DNA from: an uncultured Collinsella sp.
GTDB taxonomy: Bacteria; Actinomycetota; Coriobacteriia; Coriobacteriales; Coriobacteriaceae
Direction of reading: 5' to 3'
Assembly: GCA_902463875.1 (NCBI GenBank)
Contig: CABQHR010000022.1
Span: 1 to 16,333, forward strand
DNA: 16,333 nt
Both the position numbers and the translations under genes were made by a program. Below the pieces are notes generated by a model. That model saw only the letters and a program-made list of their open reading frames with translations, was not told the origin of the DNA and made no database searches. Positions within the stretch are counted from its first letter, which is position 1. Each line of letters opens with the position of its first letter. Below are positions 1 to 6,179 of this stretch, piece by piece.

Positions 1-1455
1 CTTGTTGCGTGCCTCGCTCTCGCGGGCACGCAGGTCCTTCAGGGCCGCGCGTGCCGTCTCGGTGGCTTCACGCGCATCGACCTGAGCCTGGCGCGCTTCC
101 TCAAGAGTACCCTCAAGCTCCTCGGCGCGTTCGCGACGGCTCTCGAGCGAGGCCGTGACCTCCTCGAGCTGTTCATCGATCTGCTCCAAGCGCGAGGCGT
201 ACATGTTGTCCTCAACCTCGGCGTTGCTCAGCGAGTCCTTCACCTTGGCGAGTTCGAGCGCCGCGTTATCGGCCACGCGCTGCACATCGCGTTGCTCACG
301 CGTAAGCTGCGAAATCTGATTGTCGAGAGCCACGCGTCGCTCGTGGAGCTCAGCGGCGGCAGGCCCGGCGGCGTCAACGTCCTCCTGGGCCTGCATGTGC
401 GCACCGGTCACCTCCTCAAGCTGCGCACGCGCGTCCTCGAGCTCCTCGACCACGCGACGACGCTGATGCTCGGAGCTCGAGATCTGGCCACGCATGTCGG
501 ACAGGCGCGACACCATGTTGTGGCCCTTTTCCTCGAGCAGGCGCATATCGGAGTTAATGCGGCCGACCACGTCTTGCATATGGCGGCGCTGCTCGCCCAG
601 ATCGCCCACAAACAGGCCCTTTTCCTCAAGCATGACCTGGAGCTTCTCGAGCTCGCGTTCCTTTTCGCCCAAGCGGTACTGCGCAAGCTCAAGCTCGGCG
701 GCGCCCTCCTTGGAGCGGCTCTCCAAGTCGTTCCACTGCGACTGCAGCGAACGAAGCTCGTCGACGGCCAGCATCTGCGTAAGTTCGTTCGCGCGCGAGG
801 ACAGCTCTTTGTACTTGCGCGCGCGATCGACCTGACGCTCCAGCGGCCGCAGCTGACGGGCGATCTCCTTATTGATGTCGCGGGCACGCGTCAGGTGCTC
901 GTCCATCGACTTAATCTTTTTGAGCGCACGCTCCTTGCGGCGCTTGTGCTTGGAGATGCCGGCGGCCTCCTCGATGAGGGCACGGCGCTCCTCGGGGCGG
1001 CTCTGCAAAATGGCATCGAGCTTGCCCTGGCTGATGATGGAATGCGTATCCTTGCCCAGGCCCGAATCGTGCAGGATGTCCTGAATGTCCATCAGGCGGC
1101 ACGGACTCGAGTTGATGAGGTACTCGCTTTCGCCCGAGCGATACATGCGACGGGTGATGGCGACCTCGTCAAAATCGACGGGCAGCATATGGTCCGAGTT
1201 ATCGAGCACCAGCGTGACCTCGGCGACACCCACCGGCTTGCGTGCCGACGAGCCCGAGAAGATGACGTCCTCCATGGCCTGGCCGCGCAGCTGCTTGGCG
1301 CTCTGCTCGCCCAGGACCCACAGAATCGAGTCGGAGATGTTCGATTTTCCCGAGCCGTTGGGACCGACGATGACGGTCAGGCCCGGCTCAAATGACATAT
1401 GGGCGCGGTCGGCAAACGACTTGAACCCTTTGAGCGTGAGGGACTTGAGATACAC
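1..1455 (-). CDS. smc: Chromosome partition protein SMC, N-terminal part (3' end cut by window edge)
   Basis: The frame reads open from a GTG at 1455 to base 1 with no stop, giving the first 485 residues of a protein normally near 1,180. The start reads VYLKSLTLKGFKSFADR, the classic SMC N-terminus. A Walker A loop GPNGSGKS lies at residues 31-38, and the Q-loop region HSIISQGKLDAIL follows. From about residue 175 the sequence becomes a Glu/Arg/Leu-rich heptad coiled coil (first arm); the hinge, second arm and signature/Walker B head lobe lie outside the window. The family forms an ATP-driven ring with ScpA and ScpB that organises and segregates the chromosome. The GTG sits 10 bases after the rnc stop and is preceded by GAGGAA, so it is translated from the same transcript as rnc. 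The start is supported by homology and by this ribosome binding site. Nothing is abnormal in the visible part. Confidence 0.97.
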   Translation of the reverse strand, partial: MYLKSLTLKGFKSFADRAHMSFEPGLTVIVGPNGSGKSNISDSILWVLGEQSAKQLRGQAMEDVIFSGSSARKPVGVAEVTLVLDNSDHMLPVDFDEVAITRRMYRSGESEYLINSSPCRLMDIQDILHDSGLGKDTHSIISQGKLDAILQSRPEERRALIEEAAGISKHKRRKERALKKIKSMDEHLTRARDINKEIARQLRPLERQVDRARKYKELSSRANELTQMLAVDELRSLQSQWNDLESRSKEGAAELELAQYRLGEKERELEKLQVMLEEKGLFVGDLGEQRRHMQDVVGRINSDMRLLEEKGHNMVSRLSDMRGQISSSEHQRRRVVEELEDARAQLEEVTGAHMQAQEDVDAAGPAAAELHERRVALDNQISQLTREQRDVQRVADNAALELAKVKDSLSNAEVEDNMYASRLEQIDEQLEEVTASLESRRERAEELEGTLEEARQAQVDAREATETARAALKDLRARESEARNK

Positions 1456-1465
1456 GGTTCCTCGC

Positions 1466-2191
1466 TTAAACAGGCTTCTTGTTGAGAATCACGCCGTTGG
1501 TGGTGTAGCCCATGCGGTCGAGTGCCTCGAGCGCAGCGGCTCCCTCGGCCTCCTTCTTGGAGGAACCGGTGCCGCGGCCCTGGCGAATGCCGTCGATGAG
1601 CACCACAGCGGTAAAGGTGGGCGCATGCGCCGGGCCCTCGGAGCCAACGAGCTTATACGCCGGGGGCTCGTGACCGTCGGCTTGCACGCACTCCTGCAAA
1701 AACGACTTGGGGTTCGCAGGATGCTCGGCACGCTCGGAAGCCAAATGCGGCTTAAGCGTACGGTGGATAAACTCCGCCGCAACATCCCAGCCGGCGTCCA
1801 GGTACAGCGCGCCCACGAGCGACTCGTAGACGTTCTCGAGCGCCGAATGCAGGCCGCGCGCACCGGTACCGGTCTCGGAGGCACCAAAGATGATGATGTC
1901 GTCGATGCCCAGCTCATGCGACACCTCGGACAGCGTGGCGCCCGAGACAAGCGACACCTTCAGGCGCGTGAGCTTGCCCTCGTCAAACTCGGGATAGGAC
2001 TCAAAGAGTGAACGGGCGACGACGGCGCCCAAAATGGAATCGCCCAAGAACTCAAGGCGCTCGTAGCTTGCCGAGACTGGCTGCCCTTCGACGGCCGAAG
2101 GATGCGTAAGGGCCGCGCGCAGCAGCACCTTGTCATTGAACTCGTGGCCCAGAATCTCCTGGGCGCGCGTAAGTCGTTCGGATAAAGCCAA
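1466..2191 (-). CDS. rnc: Ribonuclease III
   Basis: A 241-residue protein of standard RNase III length. It cleaves double-stranded RNA, chiefly the rRNA precursor stems, and also structured mRNAs. The catalytic domain carries the signature ERLEFLGDS at residues 44-52, the EGKLT segment at 71-75 and the second metal-site helix ENVYESLVGALYLD at 119-132. A dsRNA-binding domain runs from about 160 to 230 and ends with the GSSKKEAEGAAA lysine-rich helix. Oddity: in the second helix the family normally has D-x-x-E (E. coli D114/E117), but here residue 120 is Asn (codon AAC at 1834-1832), while E123 is kept. The start is a TTG 3 bases after the acpP stop, with AGGGAGG about 8 bases upstream; no ATG or GTG gives a better start. 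The tight spacing suggests co-translation with acpP, and smc follows 10 bases later. Confidence 0.96.
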   Translation of the reverse strand: MALSERLTRAQEILGHEFNDKVLLRAALTHPSAVEGQPVSASYERLEFLGDSILGAVVARSLFESYPEFDEGKLTRLKVSLVSGATLSEVSHELGIDDIIIFGASETGTGARGLHSALENVYESLVGALYLDAGWDVAAEFIHRTLKPHLASERAEHPANPKSFLQECVQADGHEPPAYKLVGSEGPAHAPTFTAVVLIDGIRQGRGTGSSKKEAEGAAALEALDRMGYTTNGVILNKKPV

Positions 2192-2194
2192 GAC

Positions 2195-2437
2195 CTAAGC
2201 CTCCCTGGCGTTTTCGATCGCGTCGACGGCGTCGGCGACAGAGTTGAGCGAGAGCAAGGTCTCATCATCGATCTCGAGATTGAACTCGTCCTCGATAGCC
2301 GTAACCAGCTGCAGGCGCTCGAGCGAGTTGGCATCGAGATCGTCAAAGGTGGTCTCATCGCTAATTTCGGCAACATCGACGCCCAGAACGTCAGCAGCGA
2401 CCTCGGCGATCTTGTCGAAGATTTCGGAGCGGTCCAT
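2195..2437 (-). CDS. acpP: Acyl carrier protein
   Basis: An 80-residue, strongly acidic protein of typical ACP size that carries growing acyl chains on a 4'-phosphopantetheine arm in fatty acid synthesis. The prosthetic-group serine is S38 in LDANSLERLQLV. Helix II that follows, and the acidic helix III (EDEFNLEIDDETL), match the family. The residue before the serine is Asn (codon AAC at 2329-2327) rather than the usual Asp of the DSL motif. I chose the ATG at 2437 because AGAGGA lies 6-7 bases before it; an in-frame ATG at 2452 has no ribosome binding site and would add only MRGSA. It lies between plsX (124 bases upstream) and rnc (3 bases downstream), the same plsX-acpP-rnc order seen in many Firmicutes. 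It is probably the main fatty-acid ACP, but a specialised carrier protein cannot be excluded. Confidence 0.92.
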   Translation of the reverse strand: MDRSEIFDKIAEVAADVLGVDVAEISDETTFDDLDANSLERLQLVTAIEDEFNLEIDDETLLSLNSVADAVDAIENAREA

Positions 2438-2508
2438 AGCGCTTCCTCTCATAGTGCATGAATACCAAAAGATTGGCACCGCGCGGGCGGCACCAAGACA
2501 CGGTTTTG

Positions 2509-2514
2509 ATTCTA
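2509..2514 (-). promoter_or_regulatory. acpP: Possible -10 element (TAGAAT) upstream of acpP
   Basis: In the 124-base plsX-acpP gap, the minus strand reads TAGAAT, 5 of 6 to the sigma-A -10 consensus. No good -35 is found 16-18 bases upstream. If used, it would give acpP, rnc and smc their own transcript with a leader of about 65 bases. This is a weak prediction. Confidence 0.3.
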
Positions 2515-2561
2515 CCCCACGACGTGCGCCGCGAGGCACATAACAGCGCTCTAACTCGCTC

Positions 2562-3581
2562 TTATAAAACGATACCGTCCATGGAGTTGGCGACGTTCTC
2601 GACCAGCCCCGCGCGCACGGCTTCGGCCGCCGCGAGCGTACCGTTTTTAACAGCCTCGACCGAGGTGGCGCCATGGCCGATCAGGACCACGCCACGCAGG
2701 CCCAAAAGAATCGCGCCGCCCTTGGCATCACCAGAGAGCTTGGCCTTAATCTCGCGCATCTGCTTTTTTATGAGCAGCGCGGCGATCTTGGTGCCGAGCG
2801 AGGCCATAAAGGCGCCCTTGAGCTCCTGCAGCAAAAACTTGGCAGCGCCCTCGGTAGCCTTGAGAGCGATATTGCCCGACATGCCGTCGGCGACCACGAC
2901 GTCAAAATTGCCCGACGTAAGATCGGTGCCTTCGCAGTTGCCCACAAAGCCCGGAACCGCGGCCTTCATAGCAGGGAAGCAGGCCTTGGTAAAGTTGGAG
3001 CCCTTCTCGTCCTCGGTGCCATTGGCGAGCAGACCTACGCGAGGATGTTCAATGCCCAAGACGACGCGGGCATAGGCGCTGCCCATCTGCGCAAAGCGCA
3101 CCATATCGTCCACATCAACATCGGGGTTGGCGCCCATATCGCACAGCACCGTCAGACCGCCGGCGCGATTGGGTAACGCATTGGTCAGACAGGGACGTAC
3201 CGGCTGCTTCTTGCCTTCGGCCTGATACCTAAACGGCGTCACATAGGCGGTGGCGGCAGCAGTCATGGCACCGGTCGAGCCGGCGGAGAAGAACGCGTCC
3301 GCGTTGCCCTTTTTGATGGCGCGGCACGACAGCACGATCGACGATTTACGCTTGGTCATCACGGCGCGAATGGGATCGTCATCCATGGCGATAACGTCGG
3401 GTGCCTCAAGGGCCTCAACACGTGCATGGGAAGCAGCAAAGGGATTGACGATTTCAGCGGGGCCAGCTGCCAAGACCTCGATATCGGGATCGGCGGCAAG
3501 TGCAGCCTCGATACCATCGAGAACAACCTGAGGTTTCTCGTCTCCGCCCACAACGTCTACACAAACGCGAACGTTACTCAT
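2562..3581 (-). CDS. plsX: Phosphate acyltransferase PlsX
   Basis: A 339-residue enzyme of usual PlsX length that converts acyl-ACP to acyl-phosphate, the donor PlsY uses to start phospholipid synthesis; it acts peripherally at the membrane. Recognisable segments are the N-terminal VCVDVVGGDEKP (family: DAMGGD-x-P), FFSAGSTGAMTAAA, the VLCDMGANPD block, GNCEGTDL, DGMSGNIALK and GGAILLGLRGVVLIGHGATS near the C-terminus. Two ATGs are possible, at 3587 and 3581. AAGGAG at 3594-3589 is 1 base from the first but 7 from the second, so the second (MSNVRVCV) is chosen. An intrinsic-terminator-like hairpin ends a few bases upstream of the ribosome binding site. Neighbours rpmF upstream and acpP downstream form the familiar rpmF-plsX-acpP cluster, and a FakA-like kinase, which feeds acyl-phosphate to PlsX, is encoded further up the same strand. 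Confidence 0.95.
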   Translation of the reverse strand: MSNVRVCVDVVGGDEKPQVVLDGIEAALAADPDIEVLAAGPAEIVNPFAASHARVEALEAPDVIAMDDDPIRAVMTKRKSSIVLSCRAIKKGNADAFFSAGSTGAMTAAATAYVTPFRYQAEGKKQPVRPCLTNALPNRAGGLTVLCDMGANPDVDVDDMVRFAQMGSAYARVVLGIEHPRVGLLANGTEDEKGSNFTKACFPAMKAAVPGFVGNCEGTDLTSGNFDVVVADGMSGNIALKATEGAAKFLLQELKGAFMASLGTKIAALLIKKQMREIKAKLSGDAKGGAILLGLRGVVLIGHGATSVEAVKNGTLAAAEAVRAGLVENVANSMDGIVL

Positions 3582-3588
3582 ATACATG

Positions 3589-3594
3589 CTCCTT
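3589..3594 (-). promoter_or_regulatory. Ribosome binding site deciding the plsX start
   Basis: AAGGAG on the minus strand lies 7 bases before the ATG at 3581 and only 1 base before the ATG at 3587. This favours the shorter plsX reading. Confidence 0.75.
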
Positions 3595-3598
3595 ATAC

Positions 3599-3628
3599 AA
3601 AAATGGCCGACTCATTGAGCCGGCCATT
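3599..3628 (-). terminator. Intrinsic terminator or attenuator between rpmF and plsX
   Basis: On the minus strand, arms AATGGCCG and CGGCCATT pair perfectly (3628-3621 with 3609-3602). The stem continues through a G.U pair and three more pairs to an AAT loop. The run TTTTT (3603-3599) follows directly, overlapping the base of the stem. This has the form of a rho-independent terminator. It ends 4 bases before the plsX ribosome binding site, so it would limit read-through from rpmF into plsX. Confidence 0.75.
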
Positions 3629-3631
3629 GTG

Positions 3632-3645
3632 GTTCCATTTGGAAC
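3632..3645. repeat. Short inverted repeat in the rpmF-plsX gap
   Basis: GTTCCA and TGGAAC are perfect inverted arms separated by 2 bases. They sit 24 bases after the rpmF stop and 4 bases before the terminator-like hairpin. It could be an operator or a small RNA hairpin. It does not resemble the FapR operator consensus I know, and its function is unknown. Confidence 0.35.
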
Positions 3646-3659
3646 GGCATCGCATCCAG

Positions 3660-3665
3660 AGTATA
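3660..3665 (-). promoter_or_regulatory. plsX: Possible -10 element (TATACT) upstream of plsX
   Basis: Just after the rpmF stop codon the minus strand reads TATACT, 5 of 6 to consensus. There is no convincing -35. If real, plsX would have its own start about 70 bases upstream, with the terminator-like hairpin inside its leader. Confidence 0.25.
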
Positions 3666-3668
3666 CCG

Positions 3669-3848
3669 TTACTCGGTAACGATAACCTCGCGGTCCTTGT
3701 AGAAACCGCAGCTGGGGCACACGTGGTGCGGAAGCTTGACAGCGCCGCAACGGGGGCACGTGGACTGAGCCGCAGCCGAGATCTTCATGTTGGCGGAACG
3801 ACGGGTGTGAGTGCGGATACGACCCTGCTTTTGTTTAGGTACGGGCAT
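3669..3848 (-). CDS. rpmF: 50S ribosomal protein bL32
   Basis: A 59-residue protein starting MPVPKQKQGRIRTHTRRSAN, the standard bL32 N-terminus. It contains a four-cysteine zinc ribbon, C31-x2-C34 and C44-x2-C47, followed by FYKDREVIVTE, so it is the zinc-binding form of L32, a small protein of the large ribosomal subunit. The length is normal for the family. The ATG at 3848 has AAGGAAGG a few bases upstream. It follows the DUF177 gene by 64 bases, the usual yceD-rpmF pairing, and precedes plsX. The gap upstream holds an extended -10-like element, and the hairpin at 3599-3628 could end its transcript. Confidence 0.96.
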   Translation of the reverse strand: MPVPKQKQGRIRTHTRRSANMKISAAAQSTCPRCGAVKLPHHVCPSCGFYKDREVIVTE

Positions 3849-3898
3849 AGTGACCTTCCTTATGAACTATCCAGTGTGGCGATTACGCGCAAGTAGCG

Positions 3899-3907
3899 AT
3901 ACTACCA
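3899..3907 (-). promoter_or_regulatory. rpmF: Possible extended -10 promoter upstream of rpmF
   Basis: The minus strand reads TGG followed by TAGTAT, matching the TGn-TATAAT extended -10 pattern, just downstream of the DUF177 stop and about 50 bases before the rpmF start. No -35 is apparent, which extended -10 promoters can tolerate. It would let L32 be made independently of the upstream genes. Confidence 0.35.
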
Positions 3908-3912
3908 CAGTT

Positions 3913-4467
3913 TTACTCATCGAGCTTGAGATTCTTCAATGCTGCAAATGGATTTTCCGTGGCAGCGGCCCATTCTGCCTCTGCCTGAGCGGCACAATCG
4001 CATTGCTCGACGTTGAGATTGCAACCGCAAGTGGGACACAGACCGCGGCAATCGGGCTTGCAGAGCACCACAAACGGCGTGTCCATGACGACCGCGTCGT
4101 TGATGGGCTCACCCAGATCCACGATGCGGTCCTCACCCAGGAGCTCGTAGCCGTCCTCGTAGGCCTCGGGATCCTCGGGCTCCTCAAAGAGGTAGAACTC
4201 CTCGATCTCGCCGGCGATATCAAACGAGGCGGGCTCCAGGCAACGGTCGCACTCGCCGGTGGCGTGCGCGCGGACCATGCCGGTAAGCAAAACACCGGTA
4301 CCGGCATTGGTAAAGACAACATCGTAGTCGATGCCGTCCTGTAGCTGGTACTCCTTCTCGCCCACCGTGTAGGTGGCGACATCGACCTTACCGGTCAGCG
4401 GATACGAATCACCAGGGAACTCGAGCTGCTCGGAAAGATCGACGGTAACGCTCGGGAACTCAGCCAT
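3913..4467 (-). CDS. yceD: DUF177 (YceD-family) rRNA accumulation protein
   Basis: A 184-residue protein of the DUF177/YceD family, linked in bacteria and plants to 23S rRNA accumulation; the molecular activity is not settled. The family pattern is clear: an N-terminal beta-rich part, then GECDRCLEPA (C73, C76), an acidic stretch (residues 90-118) and a C-terminal cysteine cluster LCKPDCRGLCPTCGCNLN with C136, C140, C144 and C147, probably binding zinc. The ATG at 4467 shares its first base with the stop of the upstream gene (TAATG), a translational-coupling arrangement; a GTG two codons earlier (4473) is possible but less likely. Immediate neighbours are a coiled-coil protein and rpmF. The DUF177-rpmF pair is widely conserved and fits a ribosome-biogenesis role. 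Confidence 0.9.
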   Translation of the reverse strand: MAEFPSVTVDLSEQLEFPGDSYPLTGKVDVATYTVGEKEYQLQDGIDYDVVFTNAGTGVLLTGMVRAHATGECDRCLEPASFDIAGEIEEFYLFEEPEDPEAYEDGYELLGEDRIVDLGEPINDAVVMDTPFVVLCKPDCRGLCPTCGCNLNVEQCDCAAQAEAEWAAATENPFAALKNLKLDE

Positions 4468-4964
4468 TACCACTGACCATTCTGTTGGGCGGCACCCTCG
4501 TTAAGCTGCTGACGGCAACGGGTAACGGTGCCGGTCAGGCTCTTGAGGTTCTCCTCCAGGTGCGTAAAGACCTGCTCTGCGTAGTCCTCGGCTGCATAAC
4601 GCGTCTCGCGCTCGTACTGCTGGGCGCGATCGCGGATGTCGTCGGCCTGCTGCTGTGCTAAGCGGACGATCTCCTGCTCACCGGCAATGGTGAGGGCCTG
4701 CTGCTGAGCGTCGGCGATGATGGAATCGGCCTGAGCGGCGGCGGAAGCCATAAGCTCCTCGCGCTCCTTAAGGATACGGCGGGACTTCTGCCACTCCTCG
4801 GGATAGCTCATGCGGATCTCGTCGAGGATGTTGAAGAACACGTCGGCGTCGATGACCTTGAACTGAGCGTTCTTGCCGAAAGGCGGCTTGGCTTCCTCGA
4901 TCAGCCCTTCGAGCTCATCGACCAAGCTGACGATCCTATCGCCAGGAAAATTCTCGCCCGGCAT
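4467..4964 (-). CDS. DivIVA/SepIVA-like coiled-coil protein
   Basis: A 165-residue soluble protein with no signal peptide or membrane segment. After a short N-terminal region (VDELEGLIEEAK, DADVFFNILDEIRMSYPEEWQ, residues 1-60) it is almost entirely Ala/Gln/Glu-rich heptad sequence (about 60-150), so an extended coiled coil is expected. I chose the ATG at 4964 because AAGGAGA lies 5-6 bases upstream; the ATG at 4979 has none. Position suggests identity: in Mycobacterium the gene before the DUF177 gene and rnc is Rv2927c (SepIVA), a DivIVA-domain septation factor, and here the coiled-coil gene overlaps the DUF177 gene by one base. Automated pipelines may label such proteins ATPase or ATP synthase subunit B-like, which rests only on coiled-coil similarity. 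The septal or cell-pole role is inference from synteny and architecture. Confidence 0.8.
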   Translation of the reverse strand: MPGENFPGDRIVSLVDELEGLIEEAKPPFGKNAQFKVIDADVFFNILDEIRMSYPEEWQKSRRILKEREELMASAAAQADSIIADAQQQALTIAGEQEIVRLAQQQADDIRDRAQQYERETRYAAEDYAEQVFTHLEENLKSLTGTVTRCRQQLNEGAAQQNGQW

Positions 4965-4999
4965 CCGGTCTCCTTTCATAGGTAACATATCATCGTGCT

Positions 5000-5008
5000 A
5001 GTTTACCA
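5000..5008 (-). promoter_or_regulatory. Possible extended -10 promoter upstream of the coiled-coil gene
   Basis: In the 68-base gap after coaD the minus strand reads TGG then TAAACT, an extended -10 form about 36 bases before the ATG at 4964. No clear -35 is present. It is the same TGG-plus-hexamer layout as the element before rpmF. Confidence 0.35.
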
Positions 5009-5032
5009 CATGCCACCAGGCAATAAAAAACG

Positions 5033-5530
5033 TCACGAAAAGCGATGCCTGAGCGCTTCGACCACGTTGGGCGGGACAAACGTCGATACATCGCTGCCGA
5101 GTGAGGCGATCTGGCGAACGACCGAGCTCGAGATATAGCCGTACTGCGGCGCACTCATGACAAAGATGGACTCCAGCTCGTTATCCAAGCGATAGTTGAG
5201 ATCTGCCTGCTGCAGCTCGTACTCAAAGTCGGTCATGGCGCGCAGGCCCTTGACCACGGCCCCCGCCCCCTGCTCGCGAGCGAAGTCGACCAAGAGGCCG
5301 GTAAAGGGCAGGACCTCGACGCCGTCGATATCACCGAGCGCCTCGCGGGCCAGCGCCACGCGCTCATCGAGCATAAACGTGGTACCCACACCGTTTTTAC
5401 CCTGCGACTCGGCAACAGCGACGATCACACTGGGAAAGATGCGGCGGGCGCGGCGGATGACGTCGATATGGCCAAACGTGATGGGATCGAAGGTGCCCGG
5501 GACGATCACGCGGTTGATGGTGTCATTCAT
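5033..5530 (-). CDS. coaD: Phosphopantetheine adenylyltransferase
   Basis: A 165-residue enzyme of standard CoaD length that adenylates 4'-phosphopantetheine to dephospho-CoA, the penultimate step of CoA synthesis. The nucleotidyltransferase motif GTFDPITFGH is at residues 12-21, KGLRAMTDFEYE at 94-105 and the ISSSVVRQ motif at 133-140 (family: ISST-x-VRE). The ATG at 5530 is preceded by AGGAGG at 6 bases and overlaps the rsmD stop by 8 bases, so the two are translationally linked; rsmD-coaD pairing is common in bacteria. Longer in-frame readings upstream lie over rsmD and have no family support. CoaD ultimately supplies the CoA whose phosphopantetheine is transferred to the ACP encoded downstream. 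Confidence 0.97.
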   Translation of the reverse strand: MNDTINRVIVPGTFDPITFGHIDVIRRARRIFPSVIVAVAESQGKNGVGTTFMLDERVALAREALGDIDGVEVLPFTGLLVDFAREQGAGAVVKGLRAMTDFEYELQQADLNYRLDNELESIFVMSAPQYGYISSSVVRQIASLGSDVSTFVPPNVVEALRHRFS

Positions 5531-6179
5531 GGTCGTCCTCCTGAAACGTCGTGGCATCGTTGTTGTGAGCATCGGTGCCAGCGCAATCTTCCTCACCATC
5601 GTTATCGCCGACCCAACGAAGCAGGTCGACCGAGGTAATGCCGTAGCGCTTCTCGCGCACGATCTCAAAGCCTGCCGGATGCGCGCCCGCATCGGCGGCG
5701 GCATGCTCAAACAGGGCATAAGCGCCAGGTGCAAGCAGACCCTGCTGAGCCAGCTTCTGCAGCAGCTCCTCGACCGGCTCGGCACCAAAAGCATAGGGCG
5801 GGTCGAGCAGGACCAGATCAAAGGGGCCGCCCGGCACACGACCGCGCGAGGCACTCGCCAGCATGTCGCCCGTTATCACGCGCCAACGCGCACGGTCACG
5901 GCAGAGCGACTCGATATTCTTGGTAATGAGCCGCGCGGCATTCCGATCGATCTCGAACGTCGTGAGCGAGCGGGCACCACGTGAGAGCATCTCTAACCCT
6001 AAGGCACCGGAGCCGCCAAAGGCGTCCAGCACGCGGACCTCGTCCAGATCGAAGTCGAATGCCGACATGACCATAGATGCGCATGCCTCGCGCACGCGAT
6101 CGGTCGTGGGGCGGGTGACATCGCGACCACGGGGCTCCTCGATCTTACGACCGCGCCATTCGCCGCCGATGATTCTCAT
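5523..6179 (-). CDS. rsmD: 16S rRNA (guanine-966-N2) methyltransferase RsmD
   Basis: A 218-residue class I SAM-dependent methyltransferase that modifies G966 of 16S rRNA in the small-subunit head. Diagnostic features are the N-terminal MRIIGGEWRGRKI and RPTTDRVREA segments, the SAM-binding motif LDAFGGSGALGLEMLSRGA (51-69), the acidic strand TFEIDRNA and the catalytic DPPY at 126-129. The last 30 residues (DNDGEEDCAGTDAHNNDATTFQEDDHE region) are an acidic tail beyond the usual family end. The ATG overlaps the recG stop by 4 bases (ATGA), with AAGGAGG 10 bases upstream. The tail's coding bases contain the ribosome binding site of coaD. Confidence 0.95.
   Translation of the reverse strand: MRIIGGEWRGRKIEEPRGRDVTRPTTDRVREACASMVMSAFDFDLDEVRVLDAFGGSGALGLEMLSRGARSLTTFEIDRNAARLITKNIESLCRDRARWRVITGDMLASASRGRVPGGPFDLVLLDPPYAFGAEPVEELLQKLAQQGLLAPGAYALFEHAAADAGAHPAGFEIVREKRYGITSVDLLRWVGDNDGEEDCAGTDAHNNDATTFQEDDHE

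Noticed and set aside
292..1395. A 367-codon open frame on the plus strand opposite smc
   Set aside because: It lies wholly within the SMC head and coiled coil on the other strand, and the translation has the composition expected of a shadow frame.
2195..2674. A longer 159-codon reading of acpP
   Set aside because: The extension runs over the end of plsX and the intergenic gap and resembles no carrier protein; the ATG at 2437 has the ribosome binding site and gives the normal ACP length.
5020..5055. Possible terminator at the end of coaD (AAGCG/CGCTT stem and a later TTTTTT)
   Set aside because: The stem is only 5 pairs, lies inside the coding end, and is separated from the T-run by several bases, so it does not form a convincing intrinsic terminator.
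5033..5854. A longer 273-codon reading of coaD
   Set aside because: The extra N-terminal residues are Arg/Ser/Cys-rich, lie over rsmD in another frame and have no family counterpart; the ATG at 5530 has a strong ribosome binding site.
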